From Micrococcaceae bacterium UBA3381 (GTDB taxonomy: Bacteria > Actinomycetota > Actinomycetes > Actinomycetales > Micrococcaceae), in contig DEPX01000168.1 in assembly GCA_002358975.1 (NCBI GenBank), positions 1 through 5,773 on the forward strand: a stretch of 5,773 nt of DNA. The letters are read 5' to 3'. The position numbers and the translations under genes were made by a program. Below are positions 1 through 5,567 of this stretch, piece by piece (position 1 is the stretch's first letter; each line of letters opens with the position of its first letter). Under the pieces are notes generated by a model. That model did not search any database. It was not told where the DNA came from and saw only the letters and a list, made by a program, of their open reading frames with translations.

Positions 1-587
1 CCGTGATATTCAATAATCCGGCCGGCGCCACCTTTGACACCATGACGGCGTAACATTTCCAAGATGACATCTTTGGCCGAGACCCAGTCGGGTAGTTCAC
101 CGGTGAGTTCGACACCCCAAATCTCGGGCATTTGTACATACAGTGGATCGCCTGCCATGGCCATGGCAATTTCGAGACCGCCAACACCGATGGCTAGCAT
201 ACCGATCGCCCCGGCAGCGCAAGTATGCGAGTCGGAGCCAATCATGGTGGTCCCGGGTCGACCAAAACGGGCCTGGTGAACCGGGTGAGATACTCCGTTC
301 CCCGGCTTGGAGAACCACAGACCATAACGTTGAGCAGCCGATTGTAAAAATTGGTGGTCTTCGGGGTTCTTCTCATCGGTCTGCAAAAGGTTGTGGTCAA
401 CGTATTGCACTGAAAGTTCAGTTTGCACTCGGGTGAGCCCAAGGGCTTCCAGCTCGAGCATCACCATCGTGCCGGTGGCATCCTGGGTCAGGGTTTGATC
501 GATTGAGAGACCAATTTCGTTGCCGGGTTCAGGCGTTCCGCTAACTAAATGGGAGTGAATAAGTTTTTGTGCGACGTTCTGAGCCAT
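1..587 (-). CDS. Aconitase-family hydratase, Aquifex-type short form (N-terminal part, cut by window edge)
   Basis: This is the first 195 residues of an iron-sulfur hydro-lyase of the aconitase superfamily; the rest lies off the left edge. The start is ATG at 587-585. An AGGAGG (complement of 601-606) lies 12-13 bases upstream, a rather long spacing. Visible family signatures are DQTLTQDATGTM (residues 30-41), the ELSVQYVDHNLLQ stretch (57-69, with active-site-region His65), the PGNGVSHPVH segment (95-104) and GSDSHTCAAG (117-126, with Asp119-Ser120-His121). This pattern fits the roughly 640-residue putative aconitate hydratase group rather than the roughly 900-residue AcnA common in actinobacteria. 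The expected reaction is citrate/isocitrate interconversion via cis-aconitate in the cytoplasm, but related hydratases act on homoaconitate, isopropylmalate or dimethylmaleate. The three 4Fe-4S cysteines are expected in the missing part, so activity cannot be judged. Family membership is secure; the exact substrate is not. Confidence 0.88.
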   Translation of the reverse strand, partial: MAQNVAQKLIHSHLVSGTPEPGNEIGLSIDQTLTQDATGTMVMLELEALGLTRVQTELSVQYVDHNLLQTDEKNPEDHQFLQSAAQRYGLWFSKPGNGVSHPVHQARFGRPGTTMIGSDSHTCAAGAIGMLAIGVGGLEIAMAMAGDPLYVQMPEIWGVELTGELPDWVSAKDVILEMLRRHGVKGGAGRIIEYH

Positions 588-951
588 CTTCGTTCTTCTT
601 CCTCCTCGTTGTTCTTCTACCGCGGTTGCGGGGTCGAACTCTTATTCTTCAGGCTAGCTTGAGCGCCCCGAAACTGGCTAGAACACATCGAAAAGTTGCT
701 TATTGGCGTAGCCCTCCACTCTGAACGCATTTTTGCTGATTCGTTTCCGAACCGCGATGTCAAGCGGGTGAGCGGTCGTTGCACCTGCGTATCCTTGGTT
801 GAGGGTGGGCATTTCCCAGCGTAATTCCCAATAGCCTTCGATCCACGAAGCTAGCTAGTCATCGCATTCGGTACGTAGCAAACTCACGTGTTGGGACAGC
901 GGTTCCGGTTGAACGAAACACCGGGGCTACCAATACGCTAAGGAATACATC
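588..951. other. Upstream region of the aconitase-like gene; no intact gene
   Basis: No intact coding sequence is seen on either strand. It must contain the leader and promoter of the minus-strand aconitase-like gene, but no convincing -35/-10 pair stands out. A TTGACA on the minus strand (complement of about 758-763) has no good -10 at 16-18 bp, and it lies inside the possible decayed frame described separately. The ribosome-binding site AGGAGG is at the complement of 601-606. An 8-bp direct repeat with one mismatch, CAGGCTAG at 650-657 and CTGGCTAG at 674-681, sits 24 bp apart in the leader and might be a regulator site, but it is short. No tRNA, riboswitch or terminator hairpin was recognised. 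Confidence 0.6.
678..926 (-). pseudogene. Possible decayed coding fragment of unknown family, ending upstream of the aconitase-like gene
   Basis: Reading the minus strand from 926 gives 23 sense codons, an in-frame TAG (857-855), then 58 further sense codons to a TAG at 680-678. The second part reads like a real protein: it is rich in Trp, Tyr, Asn and charged residues (WIEGYWELRWEMPTLNQGY) and ends in ANKQLFDVF before the stop. The internal TAG follows Asp-Asp and could be a mutated TGG (Trp) codon. There is no plausible start with a ribosome-binding site, and the frame is closed by another TAG at 929-927, so this would be a remnant. If real, it was co-oriented with the aconitase-like gene and ended about 90 bp before it. 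I do not recognise the family. A chance open frame of this length is possible, so confidence is low. Confidence 0.3.
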
Positions 952-1258
952 ATGACAAACACCAGGACCCATCTGGTGATGATCACTCTAGATTGTGCCG
1001 ATCCAGGCCCGGTTTCAACTTTTTGGCCCGTTCTCCGGGGCTGGCAGGTGGCAGCAAACTGGTAGGTGGCGAGAAAGAATAGACCATAAAATATCTTGCT
1101 CTTTTCAGGCTGTGAACGTGGGTGGCCCCAAGCAGCTCAAAGTGGCTGAATTGTCTAGGCTGCTTGAGTCCATGGGTCCGAGAAAGTGCGAATACCAAAT
1201 TGGTGCCGAATTTAGAAATTTAGTATGCGTGCCAAATTTGCCAATTGAAAAATGTTGA
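952..1258 (+). pseudogene. Broken VOC/glyoxalase-like domain gene
   Basis: The start ATG at 952 has a good ribosome-binding site, AAGGA at 940-944 with 7-base spacing. The frame gives 37 residues, including VMITLDCADPGPVSTFW followed by a GW pair, which is the typical first strand of actinobacterial VOC (glyoxalase/bleomycin-resistance) domains. It stops at TAG 1063-1065. The C-terminal half of the same family appears one frame over, from about 1112 to the TGA at 1256-1258: GGPKQLK (1121-1141), then an LLESMG helix, KCEYQIGAEFR and a final LPIEKC. This matches the usual PKQ-L...LGA...EYQPG--FRVL-DPAG-PFC-C layout in order and spacing. The middle, about 1066-1111, matches nothing and contains a second stop (TAA) in the first frame. 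At least one nonsense change and one frameshift therefore separate the two halves. Intact relatives are about 115-130 residues long, act as small metal-dependent dimers and vary widely in substrate. Confidence is moderate because only short motifs support it. Confidence 0.55.
1041..1076 (+). repeat. 18-bp imperfect tandem duplication inside the VOC pseudogene
   Basis: Bases 1041-1058 and 1059-1076 form two adjacent 18-bp units that agree at 14 of 18 positions (CTGG-AGGTGGC core, AAA at the end). The period is a multiple of three, so the frame is kept. The second copy has TAG where the first has CAG, and this creates the premature stop at 1063-1065. Confidence 0.6.
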
Positions 1259-1410
1259 ACAAGCTGCGCGCCATGGCAGCCGGCACCAAGCTCGTGGAAA
1301 ATCTATCTTGGATTGCGCGACCAAACGTTGTGTGTACAGAGACGTGAATCCGAACTCGGTCCGCCGATGCCTAGCTGACAGGCTACTGCGGTACCAGCAA
1401 AGTTCGCCCC

Positions 1411-1440
1411 TTGTCGGTATGCCGACCATAGAGGTACGGT
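1411..1440 (+). promoter_or_regulatory. Candidate promoter with overlapping palindrome for the aminotransferase-DUF3830 operon
   Basis: TTGTCG at 1411-1416 could be a -35 box and TACGGT at 1435-1440 a -10 box, with an 18-bp spacer; transcription would begin near 1447. A near-perfect palindrome, GTCGGTATGCCGAC (1413-1426; 5-bp perfect arms, 12 of 14 positions symmetric), overlaps the -35 box and the start of the spacer, where a repressor would block polymerase. This is pattern matching only. Confidence 0.35.
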
Positions 1441-1463
1441 CAAGCCAAGCACCGGATGAATGT

Positions 1464-1467
1464 GAGG
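1464..1467 (+). promoter_or_regulatory. Ribosome-binding site that decides the aminotransferase start
   Basis: GAGG at 1464-1467 lies 6 bases before the ATG at 1474. The in-frame upstream ATG at 1456 has no purine-rich site before it, so 1474 is preferred. Confidence 0.6.
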
Positions 1468-1473
1468 TACATC

Positions 1474-2715
1474 ATGGCATCGTTATCACCGCATCTTAAG
1501 CAAGCCACTCCCGTTACTGTTGACTATGCGCAAGGCAGCTCCGTCTACGACATTGAGGGACGTCGGCACCTCGACTTTACTGCTGGTATCGGCGTTGTTA
1601 GCACCGGACACTGTCACCCACGAGTGGTCGCGGCTGCCCAAGAACAGGTGGGGTCGCTTATCCATGGTCAATACACTACGGTGCAACATCGACCGCTACT
1701 GCAACTAACCGAACGTTTGACTAAGGTGCTGCCGCAGAACCTGGATTCGTTATTTTTTGCCAATTCCGGCAGTGAAGCCGTCGAAGCGGCCCTGCGCTTA
1801 ACCCGTCAGGCTACGGGGCGCCCCAACGTGGTCGTTTTCCATGGTGGCTTCCACGGCAGAACCGTAGCGACGGCGTCGATGACTACCTCTGGGACCAGAT
1901 TCTCCGCTGGGTTCTCGCCGCTGATGTCCGGTGTCCACGTTGCCCCGTTTCCTACTGCCTACCGCTACGGTTGGAGCGAGGAGCAAGCTACGGACTTCGC
2001 GCTACAGGAGTTGGATTACCTCTTGGCTACCATTACTTCGCCCCAGGAGGTCGCGGCGTTTGTTGTAGAACCGGTGCTGGGTGAAGGCGGTTACGTGCCC
2101 GGCAATGCGCGGTTCTTCCAAGGATTGCGCGAACGGGCAGACCAGTACGGCATTCTGTTAGTTATGGATGAGATCCAAACCGGGTTCGGCCGCACCGGTC
2201 AGTATTTTGCACACCAACACTTTGGAGTAACTCCAGATGTCATGACCTTTGCCAAGGGCATCGCCTCGGGCTTCCCACTATCCGGGATAGCTGCGTCCGA
2301 AGAATTGATGAGCCAAGCTTGGCCTGGCTCCCAAGGCGGCACATTTGGCGCGAACGCGGTGGCCTGTGCTGCTGCTGTCGCAACCCTTGATGTCATCAAC
2401 GAAGAGCAACTGGTCGACAATGCTGCCCAGCGCGGCGCACAACTGCTCATCGGATCCAAAGACCGTGCCGTCAAAGGCATCGGTGACGTCCGTGGACTGG
2501 GACTCATGGTGGGCAACGAGTTTACGGCTTCGGACGGTACCCCGGATTCCGCCCGGGCCCAAGCTGCTCAGCAGGAGGCTGCTAGTCGGGGTTTGCTACT
2601 ACTGACTTGTGGAGCCCACATGAATGTGGTGCGGATGATCCCGCCACTGGTGGTTACCGAAGAAGAGATCGACGAGGGGTTGGCCATCTGGTCTGAAGTC
2701 CTCGAAACTGTCTGA
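1474..2715 (+). CDS. Class III PLP-dependent aminotransferase (GABA/omega-amino acid type)
   Basis: This is a full-length 413-residue fold-type I, class III aminotransferase, a cytoplasmic enzyme that moves an amino group from an amino donor, often an omega-amine or amino acid, to a keto acid. In order it shows the N-terminal GSSVYDIEGRRHLDFTAGIGV region (21-41), the cofactor phosphate-binding NSGSEAVEAALRL (97-109), FHGGFHGRT (122-130), EPVLGEGGY (199-207, with Glu204 where GABA aminotransferases have their gating Glu), MDEIQTGFGRTG (231-242, with Asp232 for the pyridine nitrogen), Lys261 in FAKGIASGFPLSG as the Schiff-base lysine, and Arg387 in VVRMIPPL as the carboxylate-binding arginine. 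No catalytic residue is missing. The start at 1474 follows from its GAGG site; starting at 1456 would add six residues. The stop is followed after 25 bases by the DUF3830-type gene, so the two are probably co-transcribed. It resembles GabT and 2-aminobutyrate/omega-amino acid aminotransferases, but acetylornithine-type relatives share most motifs, so the substrate is open. Confidence 0.93.
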   Translation: MASLSPHLKQATPVTVDYAQGSSVYDIEGRRHLDFTAGIGVVSTGHCHPRVVAAAQEQVGSLIHGQYTTVQHRPLLQLTERLTKVLPQNLDSLFFANSGSEAVEAALRLTRQATGRPNVVVFHGGFHGRTVATASMTTSGTRFSAGFSPLMSGVHVAPFPTAYRYGWSEEQATDFALQELDYLLATITSPQEVAAFVVEPVLGEGGYVPGNARFFQGLRERADQYGILLVMDEIQTGFGRTGQYFAHQHFGVTPDVMTFAKGIASGFPLSGIAASEELMSQAWPGSQGGTFGANAVACAAAVATLDVINEEQLVDNAAQRGAQLLIGSKDRAVKGIGDVRGLGLMVGNEFTASDGTPDSARAQAAQQEAASRGLLLLTCGAHMNVVRMIPPLVVTEEEIDEGLAIWSEVLETV

Positions 2716-2740
2716 TAGTAGGCAGAGGGAGAGACGCACC

Positions 2741-3235
2741 ATGGCTCGATTTATGACGGTAACTCTGCAGCAGCGAGCAGTCACCTGTCGAGTTAAACTG
2801 TTGGACGACCAGGCGCCGGCTACCTGCCAGGCCGTTTGGGATGTGCTGCCAGTCACGGGAGACGCCTTCCACGCCAAATTCGCCCGCAATGAAGTATACG
2901 CACTGCTGCCGCGGATCACTACTGTGCCTCGTCGCGAGAACCCCACAGTAACTCCGATCCCCGGGGATATCTGTGCCTTCGACTTCGAACCCTGGGAAAT
3001 AAGTAACCCTGCCTACGGCTACACACCAGAGTCAACCGCACATGCCCAGCAGGGCGCCACAGACCTGGCATTGTTTTACGATCGCAATAATCTGCTCGTT
3101 AATGGTGATGTTGGGTGGGTTCCCGGCAATGTTTTTGGAACCGTAGTGGAGGGACTCGAAGAAATGGCGGCCGCGTGCAATGATCTATGGCGTCACGGCT
3201 TCGCCGGGGAGCAGCTGGTTTTCGCTCGAGCCTGA
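2741..3235 (+). CDS. DUF3830-type cyclophilin-like small protein
   Basis: This 164-residue protein has no signal peptide or membrane segment and is probably cytoplasmic. The start ATG at 2741 has an AGGGAG site (2726-2731) 9 bases upstream; an ATG four codons further in lacks this spacing. Recognisable parts are a beta-rich N-terminus, DDQAPATCQAVWDVLP (22-37), GDAFHAKFARNEVYALLP (40-57), PGDICAFDF (74-82) and LFYDRNNLLVNGDVGWVPGN (111-130), then a C-terminal helical stretch with EGLEEMAAACNDLWRHG (137-153). From memory this is the layout of DUF3830, whose structure resembles the cyclophilin fold and whose genes recur beside maleate isomerase/racemase-like, amidase and aminotransferase genes. 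It has no established biochemical function, and the conserved tryptophans, His and Arg could line a small-molecule pocket rather than a prolyl isomerase site. It lies 25 bases after the aminotransferase gene and ends 4 bases from the convergent amidase stop. The family call is fairly confident; the function is unknown. Confidence 0.82.
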   Translation: MARFMTVTLQQRAVTCRVKLLDDQAPATCQAVWDVLPVTGDAFHAKFARNEVYALLPRITTVPRRENPTVTPIPGDICAFDFEPWEISNPAYGYTPESTAHAQQGATDLALFYDRNNLLVNGDVGWVPGNVFGTVVEGLEEMAAACNDLWRHGFAGEQLVFARA

Positions 3236-3239
3236 GCCA

Positions 3240-4607
3240 TCAGGCGAGTAGCCACTCCACGAACCGGGCCACGGCCAGGACCAGATCGTCCGAATGGCGC
3301 GGCCCCACGATCTGCAGTCCTACCGGTAGCCCTGCCGCCGTGGTACCCACCGGAATACTGATGGCTGGCTGTTGTGTCAGATTGAACGGGTAGCTGAGCC
3401 CCGCCCACTGGGGCCAACGGTCCAGTTTACTGTTGGGTGGCACATCATGGCCTGCCTCAAAGGGTGGGATACCTACGGTTGGAGTCAGTAGCACGTTGTG
3501 TCGCTCGTGGAAAGCTCCCATAGTGATCCCCACCTGCGCGGCCACATCACGTGCTTGTAGATACTCGATCGCGGTGTGCTGCTTGCCCTTGTCCCATGCT
3601 TGTTCGAGCCCGGGTTCGACAGTGTCCCGGGCGCCGGGCATCGTTTCCAACAGTGTCGCAGCCCCGCTGGACCACATTACTTCGAAGGCTTCCAGTGGTT
3701 CCGTGAACCCTGGGTCCTCAGCAGTGACTTTGAGCCCAGCCTGGTCGATGCGCGTGACGATCTCGTCAACAATCCGGGAGACTTCGGAATCGACGGAAAC
3801 GAAGCCGAGATCCCGGGAGTAGGCAACGTGTATTCCAGCGACCTCTCGATTGAACTCACCACGGTAGGTGCGCTGCGGTGGAGCCTGTGATGTAGGATCC
3901 CGGTAATCCGGTAAGGAGAGGATATCCATAAGCAGTGCGGTATCTTCGACGGTGCGGGTCATCGGGCCAGCATGAGCCAACGGGCCGAATGGACTGGCAG
4001 GGTACATTGGGATCCTGCCGTGGGTTGGTTTAAAACCTACGATGCCGCAGAAAGCGGCAGGAATACGCACACTACCGCCCCCGTCGGTGCCAACCGCACA
4101 TGGCCCCATGCCCGCAGCCACGGCTGCGGAGGCACCGCCAGAGGAGCCTCCGGCTGTCAGTTGCGGGTCGACAGGGTTTCGGGTGATGCCGGTCAGCGGG
4201 CTGTCAGTGACGGCCTTCCAGGCCAGTTCCGGTGTTGTTGTCTTGCCGACAAAGACCATCCCGTCAGAACGCAATCGTGCCGTGACGGGCGAATCTTCGG
4301 TCCAGGGCTGGTCGGGGTCTACAGCTTGAGAACCGCGCAGTGTCGGCCAGCCCGCTGTCAGGAAAATGTCTTTGATAGATATTGGCACGCCGTCCAGCAG
4401 CCCCTGCGGGTATCCTTCGTACCAGCGTGACTCTGAGGCGCGAGCTTGCTCAAGTGATGTGTCTGGATCCAAGTAGCAGTAGGCGCCTAACGTTCCGTTG
4501 ACGTTGTCGATTTGGTCCAGCACCGCAGTCGTTGCCTCGACGGGTGAGAGCTCACCGTCTGCATAGGCTGCAACCAGCTGCGTGGCGGTCATCTCGGTGG
4601 GGTTCAT
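3240..4607 (-). CDS. Amidase-signature family amidohydrolase
   Basis: This full-length 455-residue enzyme of the amidase signature family hydrolyses a carboxamide to a carboxylate plus ammonia or an amine, in the cytoplasm (no signal peptide seen). The Ser-cisSer-Lys triad is complete: Lys79 in PISIKDIF, cis-Ser155 in TAGGSSGGAS and nucleophile Ser179 in GTDGGGSVRIPAAFCG. The spacings (76 and 24 residues) agree with other family members. The signature region is followed by GFKPTHGRIP (191-200), the GPMTRTVEDTALL helix and a C-terminal FNLTQQPAISIPVG segment ending in VGLQIVGPRHSDDLVLAVARF. The start ATG at 4607 has GGGAG (complement of 4613-4617) 5 bases upstream. The gene is divergent from the isomerase-like operon and convergent with the DUF3830 gene, so it could share a regulator with the former. 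Family members range over AtzE-like, GatA-like, aryl-acylamidase and peptide amidases; a GatA role is unlikely because no gatB/gatC neighbours are seen. The substrate is unknown. Confidence 0.93.
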   Translation of the reverse strand: MNPTEMTATQLVAAYADGELSPVEATTAVLDQIDNVNGTLGAYCYLDPDTSLEQARASESRWYEGYPQGLLDGVPISIKDIFLTAGWPTLRGSQAVDPDQPWTEDSPVTARLRSDGMVFVGKTTTPELAWKAVTDSPLTGITRNPVDPQLTAGGSSGGASAAVAAGMGPCAVGTDGGGSVRIPAAFCGIVGFKPTHGRIPMYPASPFGPLAHAGPMTRTVEDTALLMDILSLPDYRDPTSQAPPQRTYRGEFNREVAGIHVAYSRDLGFVSVDSEVSRIVDEIVTRIDQAGLKVTAEDPGFTEPLEAFEVMWSSGAATLLETMPGARDTVEPGLEQAWDKGKQHTAIEYLQARDVAAQVGITMGAFHERHNVLLTPTVGIPPFEAGHDVPPNSKLDRWPQWAGLSYPFNLTQQPAISIPVGTTAAGLPVGLQIVGPRHSDDLVLAVARFVEWLLA

Positions 4608-4790
4608 AGCGGCTCCCGGTGCGTGGTTTGCTCAGTTATCCAATGTATGGATCCGCAGCAACCTACTGGTTATGACTTGATGACAACGTATATTCGAGGC
4701 CAGGTATTGTCAACGAATCACAGGTCTTGAGATCATAGTACGAGAAGGGCACAACCACTCAGCCTTCCTCACGTCTAAAGGAGCCCGGAG
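4608..4790. promoter_or_regulatory. Divergent promoter region with two short palindromes
   Basis: This 183-bp gap must drive the amidase leftward and the isomerase-like pair rightward. TATATT at 4689-4694 is a good candidate -10 for the rightward unit, though the matching -35 is weak. Two symmetric elements stand out: ATCCA-N5-TGGAT at 4638-4652 and AACC-N4-GGTT at 4660-4671. The second overlaps where the -35 for TATATT would fall. A further inverted pair TGACAA/TTGTCA (4681-4686 and 4707-4712) flanks the TATATT. Such elements are the style of GntR- or TetR-type operators, but no regulator gene is in the window. Confidence 0.45.
4777..4783 (+). promoter_or_regulatory. Strong ribosome-binding site supporting a GTG start
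   Basis: AAAGGAG at 4777-4783 lies 7 bases before the GTG at 4791, which fixes this non-ATG codon as the start. Confidence 0.75.
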
Positions 4791-5567
4791 GTGGCTATAG
4801 ATCTCACCGACATCGAATTCGATGGACCACTGGCACAACGAGGCATTGGCATCATCGCCCCGTTCGACCTCGCTCTGGAACGAGAACTCTGGCGATGGGC
4901 GCCATTGGATGTCAGTCTCCACTTAGCTCGCACACCTTATGAGGAGATCTCAGTGAGCCTGGGTATGGCCGAGCTCGTCTCCGAGCCGCGTCACGTGCAG
5001 TCGGCCACTAGAGACGTGTTGGGAGTCGACCCCGAGGTCGTCGCCTACTTGTGCACCTCTGGCAGCTTCATCAACGGTGTGGCTGGTGAAGCCGGGCTGC
5101 GTCAAGCGATTATCGATGCCGGCGCTCCGGAAGCGGTGACTACCTCTGGAGCCTTGGCTGAGGCCATCAGGGAGCTCGGACTGTCCCGGATCACAGTCAT
5201 TACGCCCTACGACGCGGCCCTTACCGAACGCCTGGTGGCTTTCCTCGCTGAGTTAGGTGTGACCGTAACCCGATCGGAATATCTAGGCCTGGGCGGCGGG
5301 ATTTGGCGTGTCAATTACCGGACCGTGGCCGAACTGATTATGAAAGCCGATGACCCCGCGGCCGAAGCGGTATTCGTTGCTTGCACCAATCTTCCCACCT
5401 ATGACATCATCGCCCCGCTAGAGCGCCAGTTAGGCAAACCGGTGCTGACTGCAAACCAGCTCACGGTATGGGCCTGCCTGGGTCGCATGGGCCTGACCAT
5501 GGTGGGACCGGGCCGCTGGTTGCGGGGCGTTTTCGAAGAGGAAAATACCAATGACCACGAAACATAA
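4791..5567 (+). CDS. Maleate isomerase / arylmalonate decarboxylase-like enzyme (Asp/Glu racemase superfamily)
   Basis: This 258-residue protein begins with GTG behind a strong AAAGGAG site. It has the two-lobed racemase-superfamily layout with one cysteine per lobe: Cys88 in VAYLCTSGSF and Cys198 in VACTNLPTYD, about 110 residues apart as in maleate cis-trans isomerases. Other family marks are IIAPFD near the N-terminus (21-26), ITPYDAALTERLVAFLAELG at the lobe junction (137-156), RVNYRTVAELIM (173-184) and GKPVLTANQLTVWACLGRMG near the end. Having both cysteines argues for isomerase or racemase chemistry rather than arylmalonate decarboxylation, which uses only the second. The likely reaction is cis-trans isomerisation of maleate or a substituted maleate, or epimerisation of a small acid, in the cytoplasm without a cofactor. 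Its stop overlaps the start of the next gene, a paralogue, by 17 bases. It is divergent from the amidase. The substrate is not determined. Confidence 0.88.
   Translation: MAIDLTDIEFDGPLAQRGIGIIAPFDLALERELWRWAPLDVSLHLARTPYEEISVSLGMAELVSEPRHVQSATRDVLGVDPEVVAYLCTSGSFINGVAGEAGLRQAIIDAGAPEAVTTSGALAEAIRELGLSRITVITPYDAALTERLVAFLAELGVTVTRSEYLGLGGGIWRVNYRTVAELIMKADDPAAEAVFVACTNLPTYDIIAPLERQLGKPVLTANQLTVWACLGRMGLTMVGPGRWLRGVFEEENTNDHET

Larger units (their letters stand above)
1259..1473. other. Upstream region of the aminotransferase operon; no gene seen
   Basis: No coding sequence with a ribosome-binding site or recognisable motif was found. The stretch lies between the VOC remnant and the aminotransferase start and carries the probable operon promoter at its right end (1411-1440). 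Open frames crossing it have no family features. Confidence 0.55.

Noticed and set aside
650..681. CAGGCTAG / CTGGCTAG direct repeat in the aconitase leader
   Set aside because: Two imperfect 8-bp copies are too little to support an operator or a mobile-element footprint.
995..1111. N-terminal part of the plus-strand frame opening at 995, as a separate small gene
   Set aside because: It has no ribosome-binding site and its first 40 residues match nothing; only its C-terminal half is VOC-like, so it is treated as part of the broken gene at 952.
1191..1245. AT-rich patch with ACCAAATTGGT palindrome and AATTTAG repeats
   Set aside because: It lies inside the VOC remnant, where the translated motif continues; the symmetry is short and probably incidental.
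1456..1473. Upstream in-frame ATG that would lengthen the aminotransferase by six residues
   Set aside because: It has no ribosome-binding site, and the sequence inside the extension (GAGG) is the site for the ATG at 1474.
588..1473. Mobile element or CRISPR array in the gene-poor stretch
   Set aside because: No transposase fragments, terminal inverted repeats, target duplications or regularly spaced repeats were seen.
2199..2946. Minus-strand open frames opposite the aminotransferase and DUF3830 genes
   Set aside because: They are low-complexity or motif-free antisense frames over well-supported genes.
3316..3326. CTACCGGTAG palindrome near the 3-prime end of the amidase
   Set aside because: It is within coding sequence, short and without a following T-run on either strand, so it is not a terminator.
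3433..4430. Several long plus-strand open frames opposite the amidase (3433-3822, 3576-3890, 3972-4430)
   Set aside because: They are shadows of a full-length amidase with a complete catalytic triad; they lack ribosome-binding sites and family motifs.
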